Assembly: GCA_903864275.1 (NCBI GenBank)
Contig: CAIPFE010000012.1
Span: 44,332 to 108,331 of the forward strand
Source: an uncultured Mucilaginibacter sp.
GTDB lineage: Bacteria; Bacteroidota; Bacteroidia; Sphingobacteriales; Sphingobacteriaceae
Reading direction: 5' to 3'
Length of the DNA stretch: 64,000 nucleotides
Position numbers and translations under genes: made by a program. Positions 1 through 9,461 of this stretch are shown here, piece after piece. The notes beneath the pieces were generated by a model. That model was not told where the DNA came from, searched no databases, and worked only from the letters and a program-made list of their open reading frames with translations. Position 1 is the first letter of the stretch. Each line of letters begins with the position of its first letter.

Positions 1-425
1 TAAATACCGCCGGTTAGCTCACGAAGAATAATAAGGTCTGTGCCTTCTATCCGCTCTCTTTTTAATGGTGAATTATCAATTAATGATGGGAAAGTAAATG
101 TCGGGCGAATGTTTGCAAACAGGCCCAATTTTTTGCGCATTTTCAACAATCCCTGCTCGGGGCGAACGGTTGCTTTCGGGTCGTTATCAAAACGAGGGTG
201 ACCTATGGCGCCAAACAGGACAGCATCGGCTGCCATACATATCTCGTGGGTTTCATCGGGATAGGGCTCGCCAACAGCATCTATTGCACAAGCGCCGGTT
301 AAAGCCGGTGTCCAGGTGATCTCATGGTTAAATTTTTTTGCGATTGCGTCAGATACTTTAACAGCCTGGGCAATAACTTCAGGCCCGATACCGTCTCCTG
401 CTAAAAGTGCGATTTTTAATTTCAT
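1..425 (-). CDS. leuB: 3-isopropylmalate dehydrogenase, N-terminal part (C-terminus beyond window start)
   Basis: Reverse-strand translation from ATG at 425: [56 protein letters not shown]...[38 protein letters not shown]; typical LeuB N-terminus. Open to the window edge. Confidence 0.95.
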   Translation of the reverse strand, partial: MKLKIALLAGDGIGPEVIAQAVKVSDAIAKKFNHEITWTPALTGACAIDAVGEPYPDETHEICMAADAVLFGAIGHPRFDNDPKATVRPEQGLLKMRKKLGLFANIRPTFTFPSLIDNSPLKRERIEGTDLIILRELTGGI

Positions 426-555
426 TTATTTGTAGTTGTATTTAAATGCTTGTTAAGCCTTTACAGCTGCGATGATTTTCAAAGCTAAGATATACCTTTC
501 TATACCATTATAGCTAAGCATTTTGCTCATTGTGATAAAATGTTAAGTATATATT

Positions 556-2073
556 TTAAATTATATTCAACATCTTCTGTGTGGCCTTAATGGCGCAAAC
601 CGTTTGATCAGAATCCAACCCCCTGGTTATAAATTTTTTCATATCGGTTTGCCAGGTAATAATGGTCTCGCACAATGCATCGGAACTACTGCCGGGTGCT
701 ATCCGCACTGCGTAGTCGATCAGCTTTGGCAGGCACCTTTGTTTCTTGGCATAAACCATTGCCAGCGCATTCATAAAGGCATCAAACTGGCCATCACCCT
801 GGGCATTTTCTTCAAACTTTTCCCCGTCAATCTTTACAGAAATGGTTGCAGAAGGGCGCAAACCCATCGAGTGCATTAAAACATACGATTCTACGACAAC
901 CTTCTGTTCATAAAGGCTGCTATCCAAAACATCCGAAATAATATACGGAAGGTCTTCTTTGGTTACCGTTTCTTTTTTATCACCGAGTTCAATAACACGC
1001 TGGGTAACTTTCTTCAGGTCGGCATCATTTAATTTTAAGCCTAATTCCTGCAGGTTTTTTTCGATATTGGCTTTCCCGGAGGTTTTGCCCAAAGCATATT
1101 CCCGCTTTCTCCCAAAACGTTCCGGCAGCAGGTCGTTAAAATATAAATTATTTTTACTGTCGCCATCAGCGTGGATACCTGCGGTTTGCGTAAACACATT
1201 GGCACCAACAATTGGTTTATTCGAAGGTATCCTAACGCCCGAAAATGTTTCGATAAGCTTACTTACCTTATAAATGGACGATTCTTTGATCCCTATTTCA
1301 ACCTCGGGCGCAAAGTCATTTATAACAGCTACTGCGCTGGCCATCGCCGCGTTGCCCGCTCTTTCGCCCATGCCGTTAACTGTTAAATGCAAGCCGTTTA
1401 CACCAGCCTTTACAGCTTCCAAAACATTTGCGGTGCCCAGGTCATAATCATTATGTGCATGGAAATCAAAATGGGTATCGGGATATTTTAATCTCAAATC
1501 AGTTAAAAATTTAAAGGTCTCTTCCGGGGTTAAAATCCCCAGCGTATCCGGTAATAGTATGCGCTTTACCGGTTGTGTGGAAAGAAAATCTAATAACCGG
1601 TAAACATATTCGGGCGAATTACGCATGCCATTACTCCAATCCTCCAAATAAACGTTGGTAGCGATGTTTTTACTCCCGGCCAGGTCGATAACATATTTTA
1701 TTTCTGAAAAATGCTGTTCAGGTGTTTTTTTAAGTTGATGGGTTAAATGGTTTAACGAGCCCTTGGTCAATAAATTCTGCACCTTAACCCCCGATTCTAT
1801 CATCCAATCGATAGAAACACCATTGTCTACGAATGACAACACTTCAATTCGGTCGGCATAGCCATTTTCTTCGGCCCAGATCAAAATGCTTTTTACCGCC
1901 TGGAACTCGCCTTCAGATACACGTGCAGAGGCAATTTCGACCCTGTCCACATTGAGTTCTTCCAACAGCAGTTGGGTTATCGTTAACTTTTCTGACATGG
2001 AAAATGACACGCCCGATGTTTGTTCACCATCGCGGAGTGTGGTGTCCATTATTTCTATTTTTCTTCGTTCCAT
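556..2073 (-). CDS. LeuA/CimA-family acyl-CoA lyase with C-terminal LeuA regulatory (dimer) domain; 2-isopropylmalate or citramalate synthase paralog
   Basis: [42 protein letters not shown] motifs; ~505 aa including C-terminal regulatory region. Confidence 0.88.
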   Translation of the reverse strand: MERRKIEIMDTTLRDGEQTSGVSFSMSEKLTITQLLLEELNVDRVEIASARVSEGEFQAVKSILIWAEENGYADRIEVLSFVDNGVSIDWMIESGVKVQNLLTKGSLNHLTHQLKKTPEQHFSEIKYVIDLAGSKNIATNVYLEDWSNGMRNSPEYVYRLLDFLSTQPVKRILLPDTLGILTPEETFKFLTDLRLKYPDTHFDFHAHNDYDLGTANVLEAVKAGVNGLHLTVNGMGERAGNAAMASAVAVINDFAPEVEIGIKESSIYKVSKLIETFSGVRIPSNKPIVGANVFTQTAGIHADGDSKNNLYFNDLLPERFGRKREYALGKTSGKANIEKNLQELGLKLNDADLKKVTQRVIELGDKKETVTKEDLPYIISDVLDSSLYEQKVVVESYVLMHSMGLRPSATISVKIDGEKFEENAQGDGQFDAFMNALAMVYAKKQRCLPKLIDYAVRIAPGSSSDALCETIITWQTDMKKFITRGLDSDQTVCAIKATQKMLNII

Positions 2074-2106
2074 GTAACAGATGTTCTTTGATTTGGTACT
2101 ATATGA

Positions 2107-2187
2107 GAGTCAAGAATCAAGAGTCAAGAACCAAGACAAAACATGTCTGCTTTCTTGTCTTGGTTCTTGACTCTTGGTTCTTGATTC
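2107..2187. repeat. Near-perfect ~33-bp inverted repeat (long hairpin) between leuD and the LeuA paralog
   Basis: GAGTCAAGAATCAAGAGTCAAGAACCAAGACAA (2107-2139) versus reverse complement of 2155-2187; 15-nt loop. Confidence 0.85.
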
Positions 2188-2193
2188 TATTAA

Positions 2194-2790
2194 TTAAAGC
2201 GGAAGATTTGCTGCAAATTCCTCAATTTCCGGTTTGATGCTTTGCAGATAATCGATATCATCAAAGCCATTGATCATGTTGTCTTTTTTATAGGGGCTAA
2301 TTTCAAATTTTTCCTTTTCCCCTGTCGCCAAAAGCGTAATGGTTTGCTCGGGTAAATTCACTTCTATTTCCGTTTTAGGATCTGCATGAATTGCAGCAAA
2401 TAGCTTTTCAGAAAACTCAGGGCTAACCTGTACGGGCAGTACGCCAATGTTAAGGCAATTGTTCCTGAAAATGTCTGCAAAAAAGCTGGATACGACACAC
2501 CTGAAACCGTAATCGTAAACCGCCCATGCGGCATGCTCCCTGGACGAACCGGAGCCAAAGTTTTTTCCGCCAACCAATATTTTGCCGCTGTAGGTCTGGT
2601 TGTTTAACACGAAATCCTTTTTAGGCGTGTTATCTGCATTATACCGCCAGTCGCGGAAAAGGTTATCCCCGAAGCCAATACGTTCGGTAGCTTTCAGAAA
2701 TCGCGCGGGGATCAATTGATCGGTATCCACATTTTCTATCGGAAGCGGGACCGCTGTACTTATTAGTATATTGAATTTATCGTAAGCCAT
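2194..2790 (-). CDS. leuD: 3-isopropylmalate dehydratase small subunit
   Basis: NVDTDQLIPARFLK, GGKNFGSGSSREHAAWAVYDYGFRCVVSSFFADIFRNNCLNIGVLPV signatures. Confidence 0.95.
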   Translation of the reverse strand: MAYDKFNILISTAVPLPIENVDTDQLIPARFLKATERIGFGDNLFRDWRYNADNTPKKDFVLNNQTYSGKILVGGKNFGSGSSREHAAWAVYDYGFRCVVSSFFADIFRNNCLNIGVLPVQVSPEFSEKLFAAIHADPKTEIEVNLPEQTITLLATGEKEKFEISPYKKDNMINGFDDIDYLQSIKPEIEEFAANLPL

Positions 2791-2801
2791 TTTATTTTTT
2801 T

Positions 2802-2832
2802 GATTTCACCGATGGGTTTTGATTTCACCGAT
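2802..2832. repeat. Two copies of TGATTTCACCGAT / GATTTCACCGAT intergenic repeat
   Basis: 2801 tgatttcaccgat and 2821 gatttcaccgat; same motif at 7972-8055 and 11221-11253. Confidence 0.8.
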
Positions 2833-2904
2833 TTATATTAGTCATTTTGTCATTGGGTCATTAAATCATTTTTTGATTTCTGACCATTCACTACTCACCA
2901 CTCA

Positions 2905-4311
2905 CTAAACAAGTTCTTCAATTAGCGTTCTCGGATCAGTAACCACACCGGTAATTGCGGCCGCGGCAGCAACTAAAGGACTTGCAAGCATAGTCCTTGC
3001 GCCGGGACCCTGCCTGCCTTCGAAGTTCCTGTTTGATGTACTTACAGCATATTTACCTGCTGGGATCTTATCATCATTCATCGCCAGGCATGCTGAGCAA
3101 CCCGGTTGGCGTAACGAAAATCCTGCCTCCGTTAAAACATCCAATAAGCCTTCTTCTTTGATCTGCGTTTCTACGATATGCGATCCCGGCACCAGCCAAA
3201 CTGTAACGTCATCAGCTTTGTGTTTGCCTTTTACAAGGGATGTAAATGCCCTGAAATCTTCTATACGGCCATTTGTGCAGCTGCCTACAAAGACGAAGTC
3301 TACCTTTTTACCAAGCATATGCTCGCCTTCAGAGAACCCCATATAGTGGAGCGATTTTTCGTATGTTGCCGCGCCGCCTTCAACATGGGCAGCGTCAGGT
3401 ATATCGTTTGAAATTCCCATGCCCATCCCGGGGTTTGTGCCGTAGGTGATCATAGGTTCAATCGCAGCGCCGTCGAAAGTAAATTCTTTATCAAAAACAG
3501 CATCAGGATCAGTTTTCAGCGTGCGGTAATAAGCTAACGCCCTATCCCATGCTTCGCCTTTGGGGGTGAATTCACGGCCCTTTACGTAATTTATGGTAGT
3601 ATCATCCGGGGCGATCATCCCGCCGCGCGCACCCATTTCGATGCTCATATTACAAACCGTCATCCGGCCTTCCATGCTCATGTTTTCGAAAACATCGCCG
3701 GCATATTCTACAAAGTACCCTGTAGCGCCGGACGTGGACAGTTTTGAAATGATAAACAGCGCGACATCCTTTGGCGTGACACTTGCACCCAATTTTCCAT
3801 TGATATTGATGCGCATTTTTTTAGGTTTCGGCTGCATGATACATTGTGTAGCCAAAACCATTTCCACTTCGGACGTACCAATGCCGAAAGCGATCGCACC
3901 GAAAGCGCCATGGGTAGAGGTGTGCGAATCTCCGCAAACGATAGTTGCGCCGGGCTGCGTAATGCCATATTCAGGACCGATAACGTGCACGATGCCGTTC
4001 TTCTGATGGCCCAGTCCCCAATAGCTGATGCCATATTCGTTTGAGTTCGACTCCAACGCGTTTAGCTGGTTTGCAGAAAGCGGATCGGCAACCGGCAAAT
4101 GCTGGTTGATTGTAGGCGTGTTATGATCTGCGGTTGCAAATGTACGCTCAGGGTATAAAACCCGTATCCCCCTGGTCTTTAATCCCAAAAAGGCAACGGG
4201 ACTGGTTACTTCATGGATAAGATGGCGATCAATAAAAAGCACATCGGGCCCACCTTCGATCTTGCGCACCACGTGCGTGTCCCAAACCTTATCAAACAAT
4301 GTTCTGCTCAT
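2905..4311 (-). CDS. leuC: 3-isopropylmalate dehydratase large subunit
   Basis: [68 protein letters not shown]. Confidence 0.97.
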   Translation of the reverse strand: MSRTLFDKVWDTHVVRKIEGGPDVLFIDRHLIHEVTSPVAFLGLKTRGIRVLYPERTFATADHNTPTINQHLPVADPLSANQLNALESNSNEYGISYWGLGHQKNGIVHVIGPEYGITQPGATIVCGDSHTSTHGAFGAIAFGIGTSEVEMVLATQCIMQPKPKKMRININGKLGASVTPKDVALFIISKLSTSGATGYFVEYAGDVFENMSMEGRMTVCNMSIEMGARGGMIAPDDTTINYVKGREFTPKGEAWDRALAYYRTLKTDPDAVFDKEFTFDGAAIEPMITYGTNPGMGMGISNDIPDAAHVEGGAATYEKSLHYMGFSEGEHMLGKKVDFVFVGSCTNGRIEDFRAFTSLVKGKHKADDVTVWLVPGSHIVETQIKEEGLLDVLTEAGFSLRQPGCSACLAMNDDKIPAGKYAVSTSNRNFEGRQGPGARTMLASPLVAAAAAITGVVTDPRTLIEELV

Positions 4312-4333
4312 TTTATATTTTATTAGGTATTAC

Positions 4334-5512
4334 TCATTTTTGTACCGACTGACCATACAGGCTATCGCTGGTAACCAGCAATAAAAGATCGTCATCGTTT
4401 AAATTTAATTTATTATCGGCCAGCGTAAGGAAATTTTTATAGGCCACGTCAAGTTCCGCACGGTCAAGGTGATGGCCAAGACGGTCTAAATGGTACTTTA
4501 AGGCATGCCTTCCGCTGCGGGCAGTAAGCACGATGCTCGCATTCGGGAAACCTACGTCTTCAGGCTTTATAATTTCGTAATTCTCACGGTTCTTTAAAAA
4601 ACCATCCTGGTGTATGCCTGAGCTATGCGCGAACGCGTTGCTACCCACAATAGCCTTGTTTGCCTGTACGGGCATACGCATTTGCGAGGCTACCATGCGG
4701 CTGATCTCGTAAAAATTGCGGGTATTGATATTGGTATGAAGCCCGAGGTTATGGGTTTTTAATATCATCACCACTTCTTCCAATGACGTATTTCCTGCGC
4801 GTTCGCCAATTCCGTTTATGGTGCCTTCTACCTGGCGGGCGCCATTCTGCAAACCGGCTATGGAGTTGGCTGTAGCCAGTCCGAGGTCGTTATGGCAATG
4901 GGCCGATATAATAGCTTTGTCAATATTTTGAACATTCTCTTTCAGGAAACGGATCTTATCGCCATATTGGTTGGGCAGGCAATAACCGTTGGTATCAGGA
5001 ATATTGACGACCGTTGCACCGGCGGCTATAACCGCTTCTATCATTTGCGCTAAATAATTAATATCCGCACGGCCGGCGTCTTCGGCATAAAATTCAATAT
5101 CCTCGACAAAGCGTTTTGCATATTTTACGGCATCAACAGCACGTTCCAGTATTTCCTCGCGGGTGCTGTTAAATTTATGTTTGATATGCATATCCGATGC
5201 ACCGATGCCGGTGTGGATGCGCGGGTGCTTTGCATACTGCAATGATTCAACTGCCACATCAATATCGCCCTTGTTGGCGCGGGTTAGGGCGCAAACGGTT
5301 GGATTCCTGACAGCCCTTGATATTTCTACCACACTCTGAAAATCGCCCGGACTTGAAATAGGGAAACCTGCTTCAATAATATCCACTCCCAAGGCTTCCA
5401 GTTCCCTTGCTATCTCAATTTTTTCAGGGGTGGTTAACTGGCAGCCCGGCACCTGCTCGCCATCGCGGAGCGTGGTGTCAAAAACATAGACTCGGTTTGG
5501 ATCGTGTATCAT
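4334..5512 (-). CDS. leuA: 2-isopropylmalate synthase, short form (no obvious LeuA regulatory domain)
   Basis: [67 protein letters not shown]; 392 aa. Confidence 0.92.
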   Translation of the reverse strand: MIHDPNRVYVFDTTLRDGEQVPGCQLTTPEKIEIARELEALGVDIIEAGFPISSPGDFQSVVEISRAVRNPTVCALTRANKGDIDVAVESLQYAKHPRIHTGIGASDMHIKHKFNSTREEILERAVDAVKYAKRFVEDIEFYAEDAGRADINYLAQMIEAVIAAGATVVNIPDTNGYCLPNQYGDKIRFLKENVQNIDKAIISAHCHNDLGLATANSIAGLQNGARQVEGTINGIGERAGNTSLEEVVMILKTHNLGLHTNINTRNFYEISRMVASQMRMPVQANKAIVGSNAFAHSSGIHQDGFLKNRENYEIIKPEDVGFPNASIVLTARSGRHALKYHLDRLGHHLDRAELDVAYKNFLTLADNKLNLNDDDLLLLVTSDSLYGQSVQK

Positions 5513-5674
5513 CGTTTTTTGATTTTAGATGTGAGATATGAGATTTGAGACTTTTTGCAAAGTTCTTTTCTGATACCAGACACCGGTTATTGTTTAATCT
5601 ATTTGTTCATCAAATTACCATAAAAATGTAATTAAAGAGTGAGATCTTACCTTTCACATCTCAAATCTCACATT

Positions 5675-6433
5675 TCAATTCTCTCTTAAAGCAACAAACC
5701 TCAACCGCACATAATCGATATACCAATTGCCATTGATATTATAATATGGCTCAAGCAGATCAGTGATCTCCGCTACAATTTGCTCCTGCTCTGTTTCATC
5801 AACCCCTTCAAAAAAAGTATCGCCAAACATGTTGAGCCATTTTGCCACACCATCGCGGCCATCCTGCAATAATGTTGGCCTGTCGAAATGAATGGCTGAT
5901 GTTACCCTGAAGCCCGCGTTTTCCAGCCTGGTGATATAATCTCCCATTGAAGGGAAATACCATGGTTTCTTAATCGCCAAATGTGGGTACCTACGCTTTT
6001 CAAGCACCTGCCGTGTTGTCGCCAGGATATGTGCGTTATTTCCTTTCCCTCCCATTTCGGCAACAAACCGACCGCTGGTTTTCAGGCTGTCATAAACACA
6101 TTTTATCGCATCATCCGCTTTGTGCACCCAATGTAAAACCGCATTAGAAAAAACCGCGTCGAACGGCTCATCAAAATGAAAATCAGCAGCATCGGCCACC
6201 CGGAAATCAATACCCGGATAAGTTTTTGCTGCTTTCGCGATCATATCCGCAGATGCATCAATACCAATTACTTCCGCGCCATTATTTTTAATTTCATTTG
6301 TTAAATGACCCGTACCACAGCCCAAATCAAGTATCCGCTCACCTGGTTTTATTTCCAACAGTTCCAGCACACTTTCGCCGTATTGAAATACGAAAGCATG
6401 TTTGTCGTCATATAATTCAGCGTTCCATTTCAT
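5675..6433 (-). CDS. Class I SAM-dependent methyltransferase (trans-aconitate methyltransferase-like)
   Basis: ILDLGCGTGHLTNEI, DAVFSNAVLHWV motifs. Confidence 0.85.
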   Translation of the reverse strand: MKWNAELYDDKHAFVFQYGESVLELLEIKPGERILDLGCGTGHLTNEIKNNGAEVIGIDASADMIAKAAKTYPGIDFRVADAADFHFDEPFDAVFSNAVLHWVHKADDAIKCVYDSLKTSGRFVAEMGGKGNNAHILATTRQVLEKRRYPHLAIKKPWYFPSMGDYITRLENAGFRVTSAIHFDRPTLLQDGRDGVAKWLNMFGDTFFEGVDETEQEQIVAEITDLLEPYYNINGNWYIDYVRLRFVALREN

Positions 6434-6517
6434 TTCTTAGTCATTGGTCATTTGCTTCGCGTCATTGGTCATTGGTGAATGAGGCTTTTACAATATCAAT
6501 AGTTATCCCTTTTTTGT

Positions 6518-6542
6518 TCCCCCTTTAGGGGGTCAGGGGGCC
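6518..6542. repeat. CCCCCTTTAGGGGGTCAGGGGGC palindromic repeat overlapping a gene 3' end
   Basis: ttccccctttagggggtcagggggcc; other copies at 8749, 9436 and 11283. Confidence 0.85.
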
Positions 6543-6818
6543 ATAATGTTCAACCGTCGGAAAAGGCTCATAAAAATGATGCAACAACCTTTTCCATTCC
6601 TGGTATTCCTTTGATTCCCTGAAGCCCACTGTATGGTCTGTCAACTTTTCCCATTCAACCAATAAAATGAACTGACTTGTGTTTTCAATACATCTTTTTA
6701 GCTGGTGCGATATGTAACCTGCCATTTTTGATATGATCGCCTTTGCTACAGAAAATGCTTTTATAAATTCATCTTCCTTACCGGGGATCACATTCAATAT
6801 GGCAACTTCAAGTATCAT
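6525..6818 (-). CDS. Antibiotic biosynthesis monooxygenase (ABM) domain protein
   Basis: MILEVAILNVIPGKEDEFIKAFSVAKAIISKMAGYISHQLKRC...FILLVEWEKLTDHTVGFRES; ATG at 6818 preferred over the track start at 6875. Confidence 0.82.
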   Translation of the reverse strand: MILEVAILNVIPGKEDEFIKAFSVAKAIISKMAGYISHQLKRCIENTSQFILLVEWEKLTDHTVGFRESKEYQEWKRLLHHFYEPFPTVEHYGPLTP

Positions 6819-6827
6819 CTTGTTTAG

Positions 6828-6902
6828 ATTTGAGATGTGAGATATGAGTATTGAGATAAGAACATTCTGTCTCATATCTCAAATCTCACGTCTCATATCT
6901 TC
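6828..6902. repeat. GAGATATGAGA/TCTCATATCTC inverted intergenic repeat (after the ilvC stop)
   Basis: tttagatttgagatgtgagatatgag ... ctcatatctcaaatctcacgtctcatatct; related copies at 5521-5680 and 13828-13921. Confidence 0.75.
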
Positions 6903-6903
6903 G

Positions 6904-7962
6904 CTACGCTTCCACCACCTGGTTTTCCGGCCTTAGGCTGCGTACAGTTTTGCCGGCCTGCCACATTTCGCTGTCGCGTAATTCTTTTAGTTCAATATTT
7001 AGTTTTTCGCGGTAATCAGGCTTGCTGTTCGAATCGATTGATTTTTGCGATTCAACGCCTGTTGCCACGCTGTTATACAAATCTTCAAATACCGGCTTGG
7101 TAGCATCGCGGAAACGTTTCCACCAATCCAATGCGCCGCGTTGCGCAGTGGTTGAGCAATTGGCATACATCCAGTCCATACCATTTTCGGCCACTAATGG
7201 CATTAATGATTGGGTTAACTCCTCAACTGTTTCGTTAAATGCTTCGGATGGCGAATGGCCCTTGCTGCGCAATACATCGTACTGTGCCGCAAAAACACCC
7301 TGGATACATCCCATTAAAGTACCGCGCTCGCCGGTTAAGTCGCTGAACACTTCTTTACGGAAATTGGTTTCAAACAAATAACCGCTGCCCACTGCAATGC
7401 CGAGCGCGATAACCCTTTCTTTAGCCCTGCCTGTTGCATCCTGGAAAATAGCGTAGCTTGAGTTTAAGCCGCGGCCCTGTAAAAACATCCTGCGCAACGA
7501 GGTGCCTGATCCCTTTGGTGCAACCAAAAATACGTCGACATCAGCAGGAGGGATGATGCCTGTTTGTTCTTTAAAAGTAATACCAAAGCCGTGTGAAAAA
7601 TACAAGGCCTTGCCCTTTGTTAAATGTTTTTTAACGGTAGGCCATAATTCTATCTGGGCGGCGTCGCTTAGCAGGTAGCAGATCACCGTTCCCCTGTCAA
7701 GGGCTTCTTCAATTTCAAAAAGCGTTTCGCCGGGTACAAAGCCGTCGTTTACAGCTTTATCCCATGTTTTTGTGCCTTTACGCTGGCCAACTATTACGTT
7801 TATGCCGTTGTCTTTTTGATTGAGCGCCTGGCCCGGGCCCTGAACGCCATAGCCAATTACAGCCACAACTTCATTTTTTAATACATCCTGTGCCTTTGAT
7901 AAAGGGAACTCCTCGCGGGTTACTACGTTTTCTTCAGTGCCGCCGAAATTTAATTTTGCCAT
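6904..7962 (-). CDS. ilvC: Ketol-acid reductoisomerase
   Basis: VVAVIGYGVQGPGQALNQKDNGINVIVGQRKG; DVFLVAPKGSGTSLRRMF; DLTGERGTLMGCIQGVFAAQYDVLRSKGHSPSEAFNETVEEL. Confidence 0.96.
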   Translation of the reverse strand: MAKLNFGGTEENVVTREEFPLSKAQDVLKNEVVAVIGYGVQGPGQALNQKDNGINVIVGQRKGTKTWDKAVNDGFVPGETLFEIEEALDRGTVICYLLSDAAQIELWPTVKKHLTKGKALYFSHGFGITFKEQTGIIPPADVDVFLVAPKGSGTSLRRMFLQGRGLNSSYAIFQDATGRAKERVIALGIAVGSGYLFETNFRKEVFSDLTGERGTLMGCIQGVFAAQYDVLRSKGHSPSEAFNETVEELTQSLMPLVAENGMDWMYANCSTTAQRGALDWWKRFRDATKPVFEDLYNSVATGVESQKSIDSNSKPDYREKLNIELKELRDSEMWQAGKTVRSLRPENQVVEA

Positions 7963-7971
7963 TGTCTTTTT

Positions 7972-8055
7972 TTGATTTCACCGATTTTTTTTGATTTCAC
8001 CGATGTTGGTTTTTATTTGATTTGATTTCACCGATGATGTTTTGATTTCACCGAT
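7972..8055. repeat. Four copies of TGATTTCACCGAT upstream of ilvC
   Basis: tgatttcaccgat at ~7973, 7992, 8023 and 8043. Confidence 0.85.
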
Positions 8056-8102
8056 TTGTAATTTGCATTTTTTTACCTTTCAGCTTTCACCTCTTTCGCC
8101 CT

Positions 8103-8711
8103 TCACCTTTTTGTTATGATCACTATCCCCGTTGCCCAGCCCATTTTCGTTAAAATAATATCCTCCCGGCTATCCAGGTCTGCTATTAACGCTGTTGCCT
8201 TTTCCGCATGACCTGTCGGCCAGTTTTGTTGGGGCAGCATGTCATCTATGATATAGATGCCGCCTTTTTCAACCATGTCCAGCACTTCATCCAGCAACAA
8301 ATATTTACCGGGCCAGGTATCAGCAAAAATAAAGCTGAACTTCTGCCCTTCGTTTTGTTTTATCCAGTCGCCGCCATCAGTACAAATTAATTTTAAACGC
8401 TTGTCGACGCCTAAATTCTCTTTCGCAATATTCAATAACGTACCATCATTATCAATTGATATTAACGTCGACTTTTCATCCATCCCGTCCAGTATCCACG
8501 TGGTTGCCAGCCCGGTACCGGTACCTAACTCCAAGAACTTACCCCCGGGTTTTGTGGCCGCGAGCGTTTTAAGCAGCGAGCAGGTCAGCACCTCCGAAGG
8601 CATATTAAAACCATTCGCTTCAGTCGCTTTTTTTATGGCGTTGTAAGCTAATGGAAAGCCCCCAACCCCTAAAGGGGAGCCCATGGTTGCTATTTTATTT
8701 TCATTACTCAT
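8103..8711 (-). CDS. O-methyltransferase-like class I SAM methyltransferase
   Basis: GGKFLELGTGTGLATTWILDGM, FIFADTWPGKYLLLDEVLDMVEKGGIYIIDDMLPQ. Confidence 0.85.
   Translation of the reverse strand: MSNENKIATMGSPLGVGGFPLAYNAIKKATEANGFNMPSEVLTCSLLKTLAATKPGGKFLELGTGTGLATTWILDGMDEKSTLISIDNDGTLLNIAKENLGVDKRLKLICTDGGDWIKQNEGQKFSFIFADTWPGKYLLLDEVLDMVEKGGIYIIDDMLPQQNWPTGHAEKATALIADLDSREDIILTKMGWATGIVIITKR
8658..8681. repeat. Degenerate CCCC-TTTAGGGG-TTGGGGGC repeat copy inside the O-methyltransferase CDS
   Basis: plus strand gcccccaacccctaaaggggagc; minus-strand CTCCCCTTTAGGGGTTGGGGGC encodes part of MGSPLGVGGF. Confidence 0.6.
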
Positions 8712-8748
8712 TTGTCTCCCGGTAATTCCTTAGCCTTACCCCACATGC

Positions 8749-8773
8749 TTCCCCCTTTAGGGGGTCAGGGGGC
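8749..8773. repeat. CCCCCTTTAGGGGGTCAGGGGGC repeat
   Basis: ttccccctttagggggtcagggggc, next to the ilvN stop. Confidence 0.85.
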
Positions 8774-8779
8774 TGCGCT

Positions 8780-9370
8780 TTACATCGTAAACACCTTTTG
8801 CCCCTGGTTTAAATATTCATTCTCTATCACTTCTTCGCCCGGTTCCAGCCGCTCAAATTCACGGATTTTGCTGTTAAAGCCATCGCTGTCTTTGATAATT
8901 GCCACGCGAGCGCTGCGGACAAACTCAATCAACCCGTACGGCTGCAAAATGCTGATCAGTGTATCGGTTTCTTCGCGGTGGCCGGTGGTTTCAAATACCG
9001 TATAATCCTTGCGGATCACTACCACGCGCGCGCCGTTTTCGCGCAGCAAACGTTCAACGCTCACCTTTTCGGCAATAACATCTGTTGATACTTTGTACAG
9101 CGCCAACTCCTGCCATATCACATCCTCGTTCGTATGGAAATATACTTTCAAAACCTCCACCTGTTTTTCAATCTGGCGGCAAAGTTTACGCACCACGTCC
9201 TCCGACTCGGAGATCACAATATTAAAGCGATGGATACTATCGATCTCCGACGGAGATGTATTCAGGCTCTCAATATTGATCTTCCTGCGCGTAAATATGA
9301 TCGCTATCCGGCTCAGCAAACCGATCTGGTTTTCCGTGTAGACCGTGATGTTATATTCTTGTTTTTCCAT
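8780..9370 (-). CDS. ilvN: Acetolactate synthase small (regulatory) subunit
   Basis: MEKQEYNITVYTENQIGLLSRIAIIFTRRKINIESLNTSPSEIDSIHRFNIVI; ACT-domain start. Confidence 0.94.
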   Translation of the reverse strand: MEKQEYNITVYTENQIGLLSRIAIIFTRRKINIESLNTSPSEIDSIHRFNIVISESEDVVRKLCRQIEKQVEVLKVYFHTNEDVIWQELALYKVSTDVIAEKVSVERLLRENGARVVVIRKDYTVFETTGHREETDTLISILQPYGLIEFVRSARVAIIKDSDGFNSKIREFERLEPGEEVIENEYLNQGQKVFTM

Positions 9371-9435
9371 TTTAAATCTCTTCAAATAGTCATTTTCCTC
9401 AGGAGACGCAAAATATTGCGTCTCTACATTTCTCC

Positions 9436-9460
9436 TCCCCCTTTAGGGGGCCGGGGGGCC
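9436..9460. repeat. CCCCCTTTAGGGGGCCGGGGGGC repeat
   Basis: tcccccctttag-type palindrome just after the ilvB stop (stop at 9462-9464). Confidence 0.8.
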
Positions 9461-9461
9461 A

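Noticed and set aside
98-319. 73-aa plus-strand ORF
   Set aside because: Antisense to the clear leuB frame; no family resemblance.
2004-2237. 77-aa plus-strand ORF
   Set aside because: Formed by reading through the 33-bp hairpin and antisense flanks.
3593-4006. 137-aa plus-strand ORF
   Set aside because: Shadow ORF antisense to leuC; low-complexity Ser/Pro/Thr composition typical of such shadows.
7972-8055. Possible CRISPR array
   Set aside because: Repeat unit is only ~13 bp with irregular 6-18-bp gaps; no cas genes.
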